This document shows positions 8,395 through 17,104 of a stretch of 64,000 bases of DNA, in pieces. The position numbers and the translations under genes were made by a program. The notes below the pieces were generated by a model that was not told where the DNA came from, searched no databases, and worked only from the letters and a program-made list of their open reading frames with translations. The stretch covers positions 1-64,000 of the forward strand of contig NZ_LHVH01000028.1 of NCBI RefSeq assembly GCF_001269885.1, in the 5' to 3' direction. Source of the DNA: Pseudomonas kilonensis. Lineage in GTDB: Bacteria > Pseudomonadota > Gammaproteobacteria > Pseudomonadales > Pseudomonadaceae. The stretch's first letter is position 1; each line of letters starts with the position of its first letter.

Positions 8395-10437
8395 TCAAGG
8401 CGTTGGTGGCCTTGGGATCTCGCACGGCTCGTTCGGTCGGTGGAAGGCGGTGGTGGTTGTGAACGGTGTCGAATCAAGTGTTTCCGAGCCGTCATCATGG
8501 AAGTACTGGATCTTCGCCCGGCCCCTGCGACCCGTTGCTGCGGTCTCGTTATAAAGCGGCAGGATATGAGTCGTATAAGGTTCCACCCGAATGGTGAAAC
8601 CGGTGAGAGGTGTACCGGTAGCGCCCAGCACGTAGTCCCGCTCAAACTGCGCCCCGACGATCGGATCTTCGGGATCGCTCAGATACTCTCCTCTCATGGG
8701 CGTGAAGACGAACTTGATTTCGTCGCCATCCTTGAGCACTCCGGTGAGGTCAGGGATGTCGACCCTGAGCGCGCCATCGTCATCAAGAACCCTGCAACCT
8801 GGGTACGGGGTCGTCACTGGATCAATGGTGGGGAAACTCGCAGGCGGCAGCTCAACCGCAATGGCGTTGACATTGACCTCGGTTGGAGTGGATTCCAGAT
8901 CATTCTCAATGCCTGTCGCGCTCAATTGATAGTGCACCGGCACCTTCAGGCCATTGCCGCCGTCCTTGATGTAGATCCAAGGGATGTCGACGGTTTGATC
9001 CTGGCCAGGTACGTGCTCAGGATTTGTATCATCGAAGGTTATCTGGGCCTCTACGACACGAGTGCCATTCCAGAAAAAATCGATGATATGGCCGTCAACC
9101 GCCTCGGCGTACCAGGTAAAGGTAAATTTCGCGTCCTTGTCTTTGTCGGCCCGTGTCAACTGGTTGGTCCGGTTATCATCCCAATTCTTGACTACGCCTA
9201 CCGTCAAGCTTGGATGCACCGGATCCGGCCAATCGGGAGATGGCCAGGGAACCCAGGGGATCGGCACCTCGAAATTGACCTCGATATCGGTGTTTTCAGG
9301 TCCGAATAGCCGACCTTTACGCACGACGTGATAACTGACGTTGGTCGTCTTGTTGCCAGTGGTGTTTTGACCGTATTCCTCAAGCATGAGGAGTTTCGGT
9401 TCCACCGGAACCACGATTTGGGTCGGTGGGTTAGGCCCTATGGGATAGTCGTCGTCCAGCGTCGTATTTCCCCACTTCAATCGAATCTCATCACTGTTCT
9501 TGTGATTGTCATACCGGGGAATCCAGACACTCACCCCCGACAAAGCATGCTCAACCACCAATGGGCCTGGTTTTGCCTGGGGGACTTCCGGCGCTTGTAA
9601 ATTAGTCGGTAGCGGCCCGAAGGTGAGGCTTATTTTCTGCCAAAGCGACAGAGCGCTGGGATTGGTCGCCTTGTCGATCAGGACGTAGATGAACACGCAT
9701 TCGGCATCGCCAAACGCACGAATACGATCGCCGTCGATTTCGATCGGAGTGTCTGAGGTGCCCGGGGGGGGAACATCGTTGAAGAAAATCGGGGAGAGTC
9801 CATCCAGGTCCTCGGGAATGTCGGCGGCATCCACCAGGTAAACGGCGATTTTATCCGTCGCTTGCCAATCAGCATAACCAGGAATCGTGGCAGTCAATTT
9901 GCTGCCAGGCGCCAGGTTTGTGTCGTCGAGGTACACCTCCGAAAACTTCAACGCCTCTGGCGGGTCGTGTCTATAAGGTGGCTCTTGATCGCAAATGAGC
10001 GGAGTGATCGGAGATTCATCTGCATCTGTTGCGTTATAGGGGTAATGGTCATATCTCACGCGGCATGGAGAGCTTTGCGGAAGGTCACGGGCCTCAATGA
10101 GCATTGGGTAGGGGAAGGTCTCTGGAAAGTCAGTCCCCCCCAAAGGTATTTCAAATTCATGTTCTGCCACAACCTCAAAACGGCCATTGCCGCTACGATC
10201 GAACATTACCTGGATCTTCTCCGGTGCGCCCGGGGGTGGCAGGTTATCCCACTTGGGAATCTCTACACTCAATCCGCTCTTCAGACTGGGGCCGTTGAGC
10301 AGACCAGTGTTGATGTCTACCATAGGATTCTTAATGATTATGAATTTGTCGCCCAACTTCGACTGATGCTCGGTACGCATCCGAAGATAAGCGCTGTTCG
10401 CCTCACGCCGCTGCTGTTTGATATCCGCATTCGCCAT
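8395..10437 (-). CDS. Large Ig-like-repeat protein, paralogue of the 4334-5836 product
   Basis: A 680-residue protein. The ATG at 10437 is preferred over an earlier in-frame codon because GGGAG precedes it at normal distance and no conserved sequence lies upstream. There is no signal peptide or membrane segment. Four spaced copies of the same core are visible: SVEIPKWDNLPPPGAPEKIQ near residue 60, ATIPGYADWQATDKIAVYLV near 190, VWIPRYDNHKNSDEIRLKWG near 310 and VDIPDLTGVLKDGDEIKFVF near 590, each heading a segment of roughly 120-150 residues ending in beta-rich text. The tail is Pro/Thr-rich. The first of three minus-strand genes before the autotransporter, it probably has its own promoter in the 200 bases after cobS. 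How a protein without a signal would be exported is open; a cytoplasmic role cannot be excluded. Confidence 0.75.
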   Translation of the reverse strand: MANADIKQQRREANSAYLRMRTEHQSKLGDKFIIIKNPMVDINTGLLNGPSLKSGLSVEIPKWDNLPPPGAPEKIQVMFDRSGNGRFEVVAEHEFEIPLGGTDFPETFPYPMLIEARDLPQSSPCRVRYDHYPYNATDADESPITPLICDQEPPYRHDPPEALKFSEVYLDDTNLAPGSKLTATIPGYADWQATDKIAVYLVDAADIPEDLDGLSPIFFNDVPPPGTSDTPIEIDGDRIRAFGDAECVFIYVLIDKATNPSALSLWQKISLTFGPLPTNLQAPEVPQAKPGPLVVEHALSGVSVWIPRYDNHKNSDEIRLKWGNTTLDDDYPIGPNPPTQIVVPVEPKLLMLEEYGQNTTGNKTTNVSYHVVRKGRLFGPENTDIEVNFEVPIPWVPWPSPDWPDPVHPSLTVGVVKNWDDNRTNQLTRADKDKDAKFTFTWYAEAVDGHIIDFFWNGTRVVEAQITFDDTNPEHVPGQDQTVDIPWIYIKDGGNGLKVPVHYQLSATGIENDLESTPTEVNVNAIAVELPPASFPTIDPVTTPYPGCRVLDDDGALRVDIPDLTGVLKDGDEIKFVFTPMRGEYLSDPEDPIVGAQFERDYVLGATGTPLTGFTIRVEPYTTHILPLYNETAATGRRGRAKIQYFHDDGSETLDSTPFTTTTAFHRPNEPCEIPRPPTP

Positions 10438-10641
10438 GCTATCGCTCTCCCATTGATAACGTTCAGCCGCTGAGACGCCAACGGCCATCCAATTTTTCTG
10501 GCAGATCGATAACACCGGACACGACACAACGCTTCCCATCGCTCTGCGCGGCAGCTGAGGCCTTGAGCGAATTAAGCACGCGTTTTCAATGACGCGATAC
10601 TGTCAGAGTTGACAGGTCGCCGGGACAAGATCAGGACAAAC
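10438..10641. other. Gap between cobS and the Ig-like-repeat gene
   Basis: This 204-base gap follows the cobS stop on the minus strand. It contains a short imperfect hairpin (CTGTCA 10600-10605 with TGACAG 10610-10615, extendable by GCGA/TCGC) that may terminate the cob transcript, although no T-run follows. It must also hold the promoter of the 680-residue protein; no convincing -35/-10 pair was found. Confidence 0.35.
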
Positions 10642-11373
10642 TCAGCGCAACACCACCCCCACCAACATCGCCATCTCAAGCAATTCCAGCAATGCCCCGG
10701 CGGTATCCCCGGTGCAGCCCCCTAGCCTGCGCAGCATCATCTGGCGCAAGCCGATAAAGACCGCCGAGGCGGCCAACAGGGCAACGACGCCTGCCCAACC
10801 CGCCACCAGCAAGACCCCCAGCGCGCACACCCACAACACCTGCCAACCCGCACGGCGGGGCAGATGATCGGCGAGGGCCTGGCCCAGGCCGCCGGCACGC
10901 ACGTACGGCGTGGTCAGGAACAGGCCAAGCAACGCGGCACGCCCCAGCACCGGCACGACGATCAAGGTCAACGTCTGTCCCTGCTCGATCAACGCCAGCA
11001 GCGCGGTGAATTTGAGCAGCAGCACCAGCACCAGGGTGATCACCGCGATCGGCCCACTGCGCGGGTCTTTCATGATCAGCAACGTACGCTCGCGGTCGCC
11101 GAAACCGCCCAGCCAGGCATCGGCGCTGTCGGCCAGGCCATCGAGGTGCAGGCCGCCGCTGAGCAACACCCACGCGCTCAGCAACAGCGCGGCGTGCAGC
11201 AGCAATGGCGTGTCCAGCAGCAGTGCATTGAGCAGCCACAGCAAAACACCGAACAACAGCCCCACCACCGGATAGAACAACAGCGAACGGCCCAGCTGTT
11301 CAGGCTCGGGCATGCCGGGCAGGCGCACCGGCAGGCTGCTGAGAAACTGCAAGGCGATCCAGAAGGGCAACAT
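10642..11373 (-). CDS. cobS: Adenosylcobinamide-GDP ribazoletransferase (cobalamin synthase)
   Basis: Joins adenosylcobinamide-GDP to alpha-ribazole (phosphate) in the inner membrane, the last assembly step of the cobalamin nucleotide loop; called cobV in Pseudomonas nomenclature. The 243-residue protein starts at the ATG at 11373, preceded by GAGG; the in-frame TTG two codons earlier overlaps the upstream stop and is less likely. It begins FWIALQFLSSLPVRLPG, as family members do, carries the acidic segment GGLHLDGLADSADAWLGG with its conserved Asp residues near 70-85, and has five or six hydrophobic helices. The length is normal. It is the last gene of the cob operon, starting 2 bases after the cobC stop, which implies translational coupling. 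Confidence 0.95.
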   Translation of the reverse strand: MLPFWIALQFLSSLPVRLPGMPEPEQLGRSLLFYPVVGLLFGVLLWLLNALLLDTPLLLHAALLLSAWVLLSGGLHLDGLADSADAWLGGFGDRERTLLIMKDPRSGPIAVITLVLVLLLKFTALLALIEQGQTLTLIVVPVLGRAALLGLFLTTPYVRAGGLGQALADHLPRRAGWQVLWVCALGVLLVAGWAGVVALLAASAVFIGLRQMMLRRLGGCTGDTAGALLELLEMAMLVGVVLR

Positions 11374-11375
11374 CG

Positions 11376-11951
11376 TCAATCCGCCTCTTCGAGCACTGAA
11401 CCTGCCGACACCGTCAGGGAAAACAGCGCGCCATGGCCGACTTCGACATTGAGCAATTGCTCCCGAGGCAAGCCTCGGGCCTGGGCCAGCAGCAGGCGCA
11501 TCACGCCGCCATGGCTGACCAGCAGGACCCGCTGCCCGGCATAGGCCGCGTGCAGGCGTTCGACCGCCGCCAGGACGCGGCTGGAAAACGCCAGCACCGG
11601 CTCGCCTTCAGGGGGCGTGAAGGCATAGGGATCGGCCCAGAACTGGCCCAGTGCCTCGGCGTCGGTGCCCATCAGCGCTGCTGCGCTACGGCCTTCCCAG
11701 GCGCCGAAATGCAGCTCTTGCAGGTCTTTGTCCAGTTGCACTGGCACGCCGAGTCGGGCACCCAGTTGCTCGGCAAAGCGGGCGCAACGCTGCAACGGCG
11801 AACTCACCAGGCGATCCCAGGGGCCACCTTGCTCGACAGCCGCGTGCATCTGCTCCCAGCCCCTGGCCGTCAAGGCATCGTCGAGGCTGCCGCGCAAGCC
11901 GCCGCCCAGTTCGGTTTCGCCGTGACGCAGCAGGTCCAGGCGCAAGGTCAT
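11376..11951 (-). CDS. cobC: Alpha-ribazole phosphatase, histidine phosphatase family
   Basis: Removes the phosphate from alpha-ribazole 5'-phosphate (or from adenosylcobalamin 5'-phosphate) late in B12 synthesis. The 191-residue protein begins TLRLDLLRHGETE, where RHG supplies the phosphoaccepting histidine near residue 10. The second conserved histidine is in LVSHGGVMR near 150, and the Arg/Glu pair lies between them (SSPLQRC, LQELHFGAWEGR). These are the hallmarks of the phosphoglycerate-mutase-like family. Its place between cobT and cobS settles the substrate better than the fold alone. The ATG overlaps the cobT stop by 4 bases (ATGA). Confidence 0.92.
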   Translation of the reverse strand: MTLRLDLLRHGETELGGGLRGSLDDALTARGWEQMHAAVEQGGPWDRLVSSPLQRCARFAEQLGARLGVPVQLDKDLQELHFGAWEGRSAAALMGTDAEALGQFWADPYAFTPPEGEPVLAFSSRVLAAVERLHAAYAGQRVLLVSHGGVMRLLLAQARGLPREQLLNVEVGHGALFSLTVSAGSVLEEAD

Positions 11952-13003
11952 GCCGGACGATCCGCCACGGCCGCTTCGGCAAACGTCGCCATTTGCCCAT
12001 GAAGGTCACAGGCCAGGCGCAACAGCGGCACTGCCAACGCCGCGCCACTGCCCTCGCCCAGGCGCAGACCGAGGTCCAGTAGCGGTTCGGCGCCGAGGGT
12101 TTCCAGCACGTGGCGATGACCCGGCTCGGCGCCGCGATGGCCGAACAGCAACCATGGCCGGCACGCGGGATTGATCCGCACCGCCACCAGGGCCGCAACG
12201 CTGCAGATGAAGCCATCCACCAACACCGCGACGCCCTGCTGGGCGCAGGCCAGGTACGCACCGACCAACGCGGCGATTTCAAAACCGCCGAGGTTGAACA
12301 GGGTCTGCAACGGGTCGTGGCCCTGGGCCGCGTGCAGCGCCAGGGCCCGTTCGATCACCTGGGCCTTGCGGCTGACACCCGCCGCGTCCAACCCGGTACC
12401 CGGCCCGACCAGATGCGCCACCGGGCATTCGAGCAAGGCGCAGGCCAAGGCGCTGGCGGCCGTCGTGTTGCCGATGCCCATCTCGCCACCAATGAACAAG
12501 TGCGTCCCGGCCGCGACCGCACGCGCCACGCTGTCGCGGCCGGCGTGCAAGGCCAGTTCGCCCTGGCTCACGGTCATTGCCGGGCCCTGGGCGAAATTCG
12601 CCGTGCCCGGCCCAACGTTCAGGTGCCGCACACCGGGCAGGTCCAGCGAAGGCGTGACGGTGCCCAGGTCGACCACTTCCAGCGACGCGCCCAGTTGCCG
12701 CGCCAGGACGCTGATGGCCGCGCCACCGCTGACGAAGTTGAGCAGCATCTGCCCGGTGACTTCCTGGGGATAGGCGGATACGCCTTCGGCGACCACGCCA
12801 TGGTCACCGGCAAAAATCGCGATCCATAGCTGATCGAGGCTCGGCTTGACCTGCCCTTGCAGGCCAGCCAGTTGCACCGCCACCGACTCCAGCCGGCCCA
12901 GGGAACCCGCCGGCTTGGTCAGTTGTTGCTGACGGGCCGTGGCCTGCTCCAGGGCCTGGCTATCGACGGGCTTGCACGGGTCCAGCCACCAGCAGTGATT
13001 CAT
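11948..13003 (-). CDS. cobT: Nicotinate-nucleotide--DMB phosphoribosyltransferase
   Basis: Transfers phosphoribose from nicotinate mononucleotide to 5,6-dimethylbenzimidazole, giving alpha-ribazole 5'-phosphate (cobU in Pseudomonas nomenclature). The 351 residues match the family. The start at 13003 (NHCWWLDPCKPVD) gives an ATGA overlap with cobU; in-frame sequence further upstream lies inside cobU and looks uncoded. Conserved blocks are AGDHGVVAEGVSAYPQEVT near 90, GGEMGIGNTTAASAL near 190 and the C-terminal LRLGEGSGAALAVPLL near 320, which carries the catalytic-base glutamate of the family. Its substrate base would come from BluB in the same operon. Confidence 0.95.
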   Translation of the reverse strand: MNHCWWLDPCKPVDSQALEQATARQQQLTKPAGSLGRLESVAVQLAGLQGQVKPSLDQLWIAIFAGDHGVVAEGVSAYPQEVTGQMLLNFVSGGAAISVLARQLGASLEVVDLGTVTPSLDLPGVRHLNVGPGTANFAQGPAMTVSQGELALHAGRDSVARAVAAGTHLFIGGEMGIGNTTAASALACALLECPVAHLVGPGTGLDAAGVSRKAQVIERALALHAAQGHDPLQTLFNLGGFEIAALVGAYLACAQQGVAVLVDGFICSVAALVAVRINPACRPWLLFGHRGAEPGHRHVLETLGAEPLLDLGLRLGEGSGAALAVPLLRLACDLHGQMATFAEAAVADRPA

Positions 13004-13521
13004 AACGCAGTACCTTTGAGAGTCAGGGGCAGGCCGGCGACGGTCAGCACGACGCGCTGACAACGTTCGGCCAAGGCTTGATGCAGCCAACCGGCTTCAT
13101 CGACGTAACGGCGCGTCAGCTCGCCCAGCGGCACGACACCCATGCCGGTCTCGTTGCTGACAAAAATGATGTCCCCGGGCAACGCGGCCAGGCAGTCCAG
13201 CAGCGCTTCGCGCTCGGCGTTCAGTTGCTCGGGATCGTCGAGCATCAACAGGTTGGTCAGCCACAGGGTCAGGCAATCCACCAACAGGCATTGCCCGGGG
13301 GCGGCGTTTTCCCGCAGCACCCGCGCCAGGGCCAGGGGTTCTTCCACTAGCGCCCATTCGGTCGGGCGCCGCGCGCGGTGTTGCGCGACGCGCGCGGTCA
13401 TCTCGCCGTCCAGGGGTTGGCTGGTGGCGATGTAGGTCACTGGCAATTGAGTGTCTGTGGCGAGTTTTTCCGCCAGGCGACTCTTGCCGGAGCGGGCGCC
13501 GCCGAGGATCAGTTGCAGCAT
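13000..13521 (-). CDS. cobU: Adenosylcobinamide kinase / guanylyltransferase
   Basis: A bifunctional enzyme that phosphorylates adenosylcobinamide and then attaches GMP to form adenosylcobinamide-GDP (cobP in Pseudomonas nomenclature). The 173 residues begin with the P-loop GGARSGKS (residues 7-14). YIATSQPLD, the RVAQHRARRP segment containing the family's guanylylated histidine, the Walker-B-like LLVDCLTLWLTNLL and the C-terminal FVSNETGMGVVP follow in the usual order. It is separated from cobQ upstream by a 241-base REP-filled gap, the only sizeable break in an otherwise overlapping operon, so it may need internal reinitiation or depend on readthrough. Confidence 0.95.
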   Translation of the reverse strand: MLQLILGGARSGKSRLAEKLATDTQLPVTYIATSQPLDGEMTARVAQHRARRPTEWALVEEPLALARVLRENAAPGQCLLVDCLTLWLTNLLMLDDPEQLNAEREALLDCLAALPGDIIFVSNETGMGVVPLGELTRRYVDEAGWLHQALAERCQRVVLTVAGLPLTLKGTAL

Positions 13522-13555
13522 GGGTCATTACCTTTTATTTGGCGGTGTGGCGCCT

Positions 13556-13776
13556 GGCCTCTTCGCGAGCAAGCTCGCTCCCACAGTTGATCCAGGGTGT
13601 ACATGAATTCGGTGATCATCAGAGATCCAATGTGGGAGCGAGCTTGCTCGCGATGAGGCCAGCCCAGCCACCCTAAATCCCACAGAACCCACACTAAATC
13701 TGCTGAGCACACAAATCCCCTGTGGGAGCGAGCCTGCTCGCGATGAGGCCGGTACAGCCACCTCAAATCCCACAGA
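13556..13776. repeat. REP cluster between cobQ and cobU, three units
   Basis: Three REP palindromes of the GTGGGAGCGAGC-TTGCTCGCGA family lie at 13556-13585 (inverted), 13631-13660 and 13721-13750. The second and third belong to a 56-base imperfect direct repeat (13631-13686 and 13721-13776; I count six mismatches). The second copy runs into the cobQ coding region and supplies its last codons. The first pair can fold into a long stem-loop in the cob mRNA just before cobU. Confidence 0.9.
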
Positions 13777-15214
13777 GTTCACGCAACAACCGAGTATCCA
13801 AATGCTGTTCCACCAGATCCGCCAACCGCTCGATGTCCCGCTCGCGCAACCCGTGGTAATCCACCGCCTGCACATCCTGCAACCCGGCCCAGCGCAACAA
13901 CGCGCTACTGGCCGCCGGCGATTCAAAGAGCCCATGCAGGTAAGTGCCGAACACCTGCCCGTCGAGACTCTGGGCGCCGTCGCAACGGCCATCCTCCAGA
14001 TGCACCGCGGGGTTTTCCAGGGCCGAGCCAGTGGTCACGCCCGCGTGGATCTCGTAGCCGCTGACCTCAGCCTCTTCCAAGGCCAGTCGCCCGCGCACAT
14101 TGCGCAATTGCTTCTCGTGTTCCAGCGTCGTTTCGAAATCCAGCAGGCCCAACCCGGCACTGGAACCGGCCGCACCTTCGAGGCCCAACGGGTCGTGGAC
14201 CTGCTGGCCGAGCATCTGCAAACCACCGCAGATGCCCAGCAGCTTGCCACCGTAGCGCAGGTGACGATTGATCGCCGCTGCCCAACCGTTGGCGCGCAAG
14301 TAGGCCAGGTCGCTGCGCACGCTTTTCGAACCGGGCAGGATGATCAGGTCGGCCGCCGGGATGGGCTGGCCGGGGCCGATGAATTGCAAGTCGACCTGCG
14401 GGTGCAGGCGCAGTGGATCGAAATCGGTGTGGTTGCTGATGCGCGGCAACACCGGCACCACCACCTTGAGCACCTGTTCAGCCTTGTCGGTTTGGCGCTG
14501 GTCGAGGCCGTCCTCGGCTTCCAGGTGCAGGTCCATCACGTACGGCAACACGCCGATCACCGGTTTGCCGGTGCGCGCTTCCAGCCAGTCCAGGCCCGGT
14601 TGCAGCAAGGCGATGTCACCGCGAAAACGGTTGATGATGAAGCCCTTGACCCGCGCCTGTTCGCTGGGCGAAAGCAACTCCAGGGTACCGACCAGATGAG
14701 CGAACACGCCGCCACGATTGATATCGGCGATCAGCAGCACCGGGCAATCCACCGCCTCGGCAAAGCCCATGTTGGCAATGTCGCCGGCACGCAGGTTGAT
14801 CTCGGCCGGCGAGCCGGCGCCCTCCACCATCACCACCGGATACGCCGCGCTCAAGCGCGCGTGGGAGGCCAGCACGGCTTGCATCGCGATGGCTTTGTAA
14901 TCGTGATAGGCCACGGCATTCATGGTGGTCACGGCACGGCCATGGATGATCACCTGGGCGCCAGTGTCGCTGTTGGGCTTGAGTAGCACCGGGTTCATGT
15001 CGGTGTGCGGTTCCAGCCCCGCCGCCTGGGCCTGCACCGCCTGGGCGCGACCGATTTCGCCGCCGTCGGCCGTCACGGCGCTGTTGAGGGCCATGTTCTG
15101 CGGTTTGAACGGCACCACGCTTACACCCTGGCGTCGGACCCAGCGGCATAAAGCCGTGACCAAGGTACTTTTGCCGGCATCGGACGTGGTGCCCTGCACC
15201 ATCACTGTGGTCAT
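13763..15214 (-). CDS. cobQ: Cobyric acid synthase (amidates b, d, e, g side chains)
   Basis: Uses glutamine and ATP to amidate four peripheral carboxylates of adenosylcobyrinic a,c-diamide. The 483 residues are normal for the family. The N-terminal MVQGTTSDAGKSTLVTAL holds the P-loop (residues 8-17) of the dethiobiotin-synthetase-like domain. The C-terminal class I glutamine amidotransferase domain has its nucleophile in LLGICGGLQMLG near 335 and its histidine in FGTYLHGLFES near 430. The ATG overlaps the cobD stop. The last codons (LCGI-stop) lie in REP-associated repeat sequence, so the exact C-terminus may have been altered by a REP event. Confidence 0.95.
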   Translation of the reverse strand: MTTVMVQGTTSDAGKSTLVTALCRWVRRQGVSVVPFKPQNMALNSAVTADGGEIGRAQAVQAQAAGLEPHTDMNPVLLKPNSDTGAQVIIHGRAVTTMNAVAYHDYKAIAMQAVLASHARLSAAYPVVMVEGAGSPAEINLRAGDIANMGFAEAVDCPVLLIADINRGGVFAHLVGTLELLSPSEQARVKGFIINRFRGDIALLQPGLDWLEARTGKPVIGVLPYVMDLHLEAEDGLDQRQTDKAEQVLKVVVPVLPRISNHTDFDPLRLHPQVDLQFIGPGQPIPAADLIILPGSKSVRSDLAYLRANGWAAAINRHLRYGGKLLGICGGLQMLGQQVHDPLGLEGAAGSSAGLGLLDFETTLEHEKQLRNVRGRLALEEAEVSGYEIHAGVTTGSALENPAVHLEDGRCDGAQSLDGQVFGTYLHGLFESPAASSALLRWAGLQDVQAVDYHGLRERDIERLADLVEQHLDTRLLRELCGI

Positions 15215-16203
15215 CGGGTGTCCTTGGCGTAGGCCTCTAAGGCCTGTTCGAGGCGCAGGAATTCGCTGTCATCGGCCGGCAGCCCGAAGCGCAGGCTGCT
15301 GGTGTTGGTAAACAAGCGCAGGAGAATGCCGCGATGGGCCATGAAATCATGAAGCCCCAGGGCGTGTTCGGTGACCAGCCATTGGAACAACCCGCAGCCG
15401 CCCTGCGGCTTGAAGCCGTGGCGTTCGAGCATCAGCGCCAGGCGTTGGCTGGTGGCTTCGCAGCGTTGGCGCTGGTATGCGTGGGCATCAGTGTCCAGCA
15501 GGCACGCCTGGCCCAGCACCCGGGTCGGCCCGCTGACGACCCACGGCCCGACCTGTTCGGCGAGCAACTTGAGCAAGCGGCGCTCGGCCAATACAAACCC
15601 CAGGCGAACCCCGGCCAGACCAAAGAACTTGCCGAACGAGCGCAGCACGATCAACCCGACCAGATGGGTGTGCGCCGCCAGGCTCAGCGCCGGCGTGACG
15701 TCCATGAAGGCCTCATCCACCACCAGCCAGCCACCGCGCTGGGCCAGGCGCGCATGCCAGTCCAGCAAGCGCTCGGGCGCCAGGCTCAGGCCCGTGGGAT
15801 TGTTCGGATTGACCACCACCAGCACGTCGAGGCTGTCGAGAAAGAAATCCACCTCCGACTCCAGCACTTCGCGCACGATGTAGCCGCTGCGGCGCCAGGC
15901 TTCGGCGTGCTCGGCATAACACGGCGACAAGACACCGACCTTGCCGGCCCGGCGCAGGCGCGGCAACAGCTGGATGGCCATCTGCGAACCGGCCACCGGT
16001 AGCACATTCAGCGCGCCGTAATAATCGCAGGCGGCCTGTTCCAAGCCGTCATCGGTTTCCGGTAAACGCGCCCAGGCCCGCAGGGGAATCGCCGGGACGT
16101 TGAACGGCCAAGGCGCCAGACCGCTGGACAAGTCGAGCCAATCCGCTTCGGCAATGCCGTATTGCCGGGCTGCGTTGCGCAAACGGCCACCGTGCTCAAG
16201 CAT
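15211..16203 (-). CDS. cobD: L-threonine-O-3-phosphate decarboxylase
   Basis: A PLP enzyme making (R)-1-amino-2-propanol O-2-phosphate, the linker of the nucleotide loop (cobC in Pseudomonas nomenclature). The 330 residues have the fold-type I aminotransferase pattern. The N-terminal HGGRLRNAARQYGI and DLSSGLAPWPFN are typical of CobD. VVNPNNPTG near 140, VDEAFMDV near 170 and LRSFGKFFGLAGVRLGF near 195-211, whose Lys is the expected Schiff-base residue, follow in order. The start overlaps the cbiB stop by 8 bases and the stop overlaps the cobQ start by 4. Histidinol-phosphate aminotransferase is the nearest alternative family, but the operon settles it. Confidence 0.93.
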   Translation of the reverse strand: MLEHGGRLRNAARQYGIAEADWLDLSSGLAPWPFNVPAIPLRAWARLPETDDGLEQAACDYYGALNVLPVAGSQMAIQLLPRLRRAGKVGVLSPCYAEHAEAWRRSGYIVREVLESEVDFFLDSLDVLVVVNPNNPTGLSLAPERLLDWHARLAQRGGWLVVDEAFMDVTPALSLAAHTHLVGLIVLRSFGKFFGLAGVRLGFVLAERRLLKLLAEQVGPWVVSGPTRVLGQACLLDTDAHAYQRQRCEATSQRLALMLERHGFKPQGGCGLFQWLVTEHALGLHDFMAHRGILLRLFTNTSSLRFGLPADDSEFLRLEQALEAYAKDTR

Positions 16204-17104
16204 AAAACTCAGCTCCCAGGCAGAGAATCAGCAGCCATAACCATACGCCGCGCTGGACCAATTGCCAGCCGCGATCAATGGCGTCGGCACTCGCCGGCAC
16301 GCCTTCGCCCAGCGCTGGACGTTGATGCAGCTCGCCGTGATAAACCGCCGCCCCGCCCAGCTCGACACCCAGCGCTCCGGCACCGGCGGCCATCACTGGT
16401 CCGGCGTTGGGGCTGTCCCAGGTCGGCCCCTGGGTGCGCCAGCACTTGAGCGCCAGGCGGGTTTTGCCGAGCAGCGCGTAGGTCAATGCCACCAGGCGCG
16501 CCGGAATATAGTTGAGCACATCGTCGATTTTTGCCGCCGCCCAGCCGAAGCGCTCGAAGCGTTCGTTGCGATAACCCCACATGGCATCGAGGGTATTGCT
16601 CAGGCGATACAACACCACGCCGGGCGCGCCGGCCACGGCGAACCAGAACAACGCGGCGAACACCGCGTCGCTGCCATTTTCCAGCACCGATTCGGTGGCG
16701 GCGCGGGCCACGGCGGTTTCATCCAGCTCAGCCGTTTCGCGGCTGACCAGATAGCCGACACGCTTGCGCGCCTCCTCCAGATCGCCACTGCGCAACGCCC
16801 GCGCCACCGGCTCGACATGTTCACCGAGGCTGCGCAGGCCGAGGGCACAGTACAGCGCCAGGATCTCCACCAACCAGCCCACCATCGGCGCCCACGAAAG
16901 GGCCGTGGCGAGCAAGGTCAACGGCACCACGGCGATGATCCACGCCGTCACCCCATGGCTGCGCCAACCACGTCCGCCGGAATTGAAGCGCTGTTCGATG
17001 CGATCGGCAAAGCCGCCGAACGCCACCAGCGGATGCCAGCGCCGGGGCTCGCCCAGCAAAGCATCCAGCGCCACTGCGGCAGCACTGAGCAACGCCACAC
17101 TCAT
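16196..17104 (-). CDS. cbiB: Adenosylcobinamide-phosphate synthase (aminopropanol attachment)
   Basis: Attaches the aminopropanol linker to adenosylcobyric acid in the inner membrane (cobD in Pseudomonas nomenclature). The ATG at 17104 makes an ATGA overlap with bluB and gives 302 residues, the usual size. The hydrophobic N-terminus continues into DALLGEPRRWHPLVAFG, a CbiB hallmark. RETAELDETAVARAATESVLENGSD near 130-155 is the conserved soluble loop, and YRLSNTLDAMWGYRNERFERFG follows near 185. Four or five membrane helices are apparent. Its partner CobD is the next gene, so linker synthesis and linker attachment are coupled. Confidence 0.95.
   Translation of the reverse strand: MSVALLSAAAVALDALLGEPRRWHPLVAFGGFADRIEQRFNSGGRGWRSHGVTAWIIAVVPLTLLATALSWAPMVGWLVEILALYCALGLRSLGEHVEPVARALRSGDLEEARKRVGYLVSRETAELDETAVARAATESVLENGSDAVFAALFWFAVAGAPGVVLYRLSNTLDAMWGYRNERFERFGWAAAKIDDVLNYIPARLVALTYALLGKTRLALKCWRTQGPTWDSPNAGPVMAAGAGALGVELGGAAVYHGELHQRPALGEGVPASADAIDRGWQLVQRGVWLWLLILCLGAEFYA

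Noticed and set aside
13556..13776. Possible CRISPR array at regularly repeated palindromes
   Set aside because: Units alternate in orientation, spacing is irregular and there are no unique spacers or cas genes. They match REP elements.
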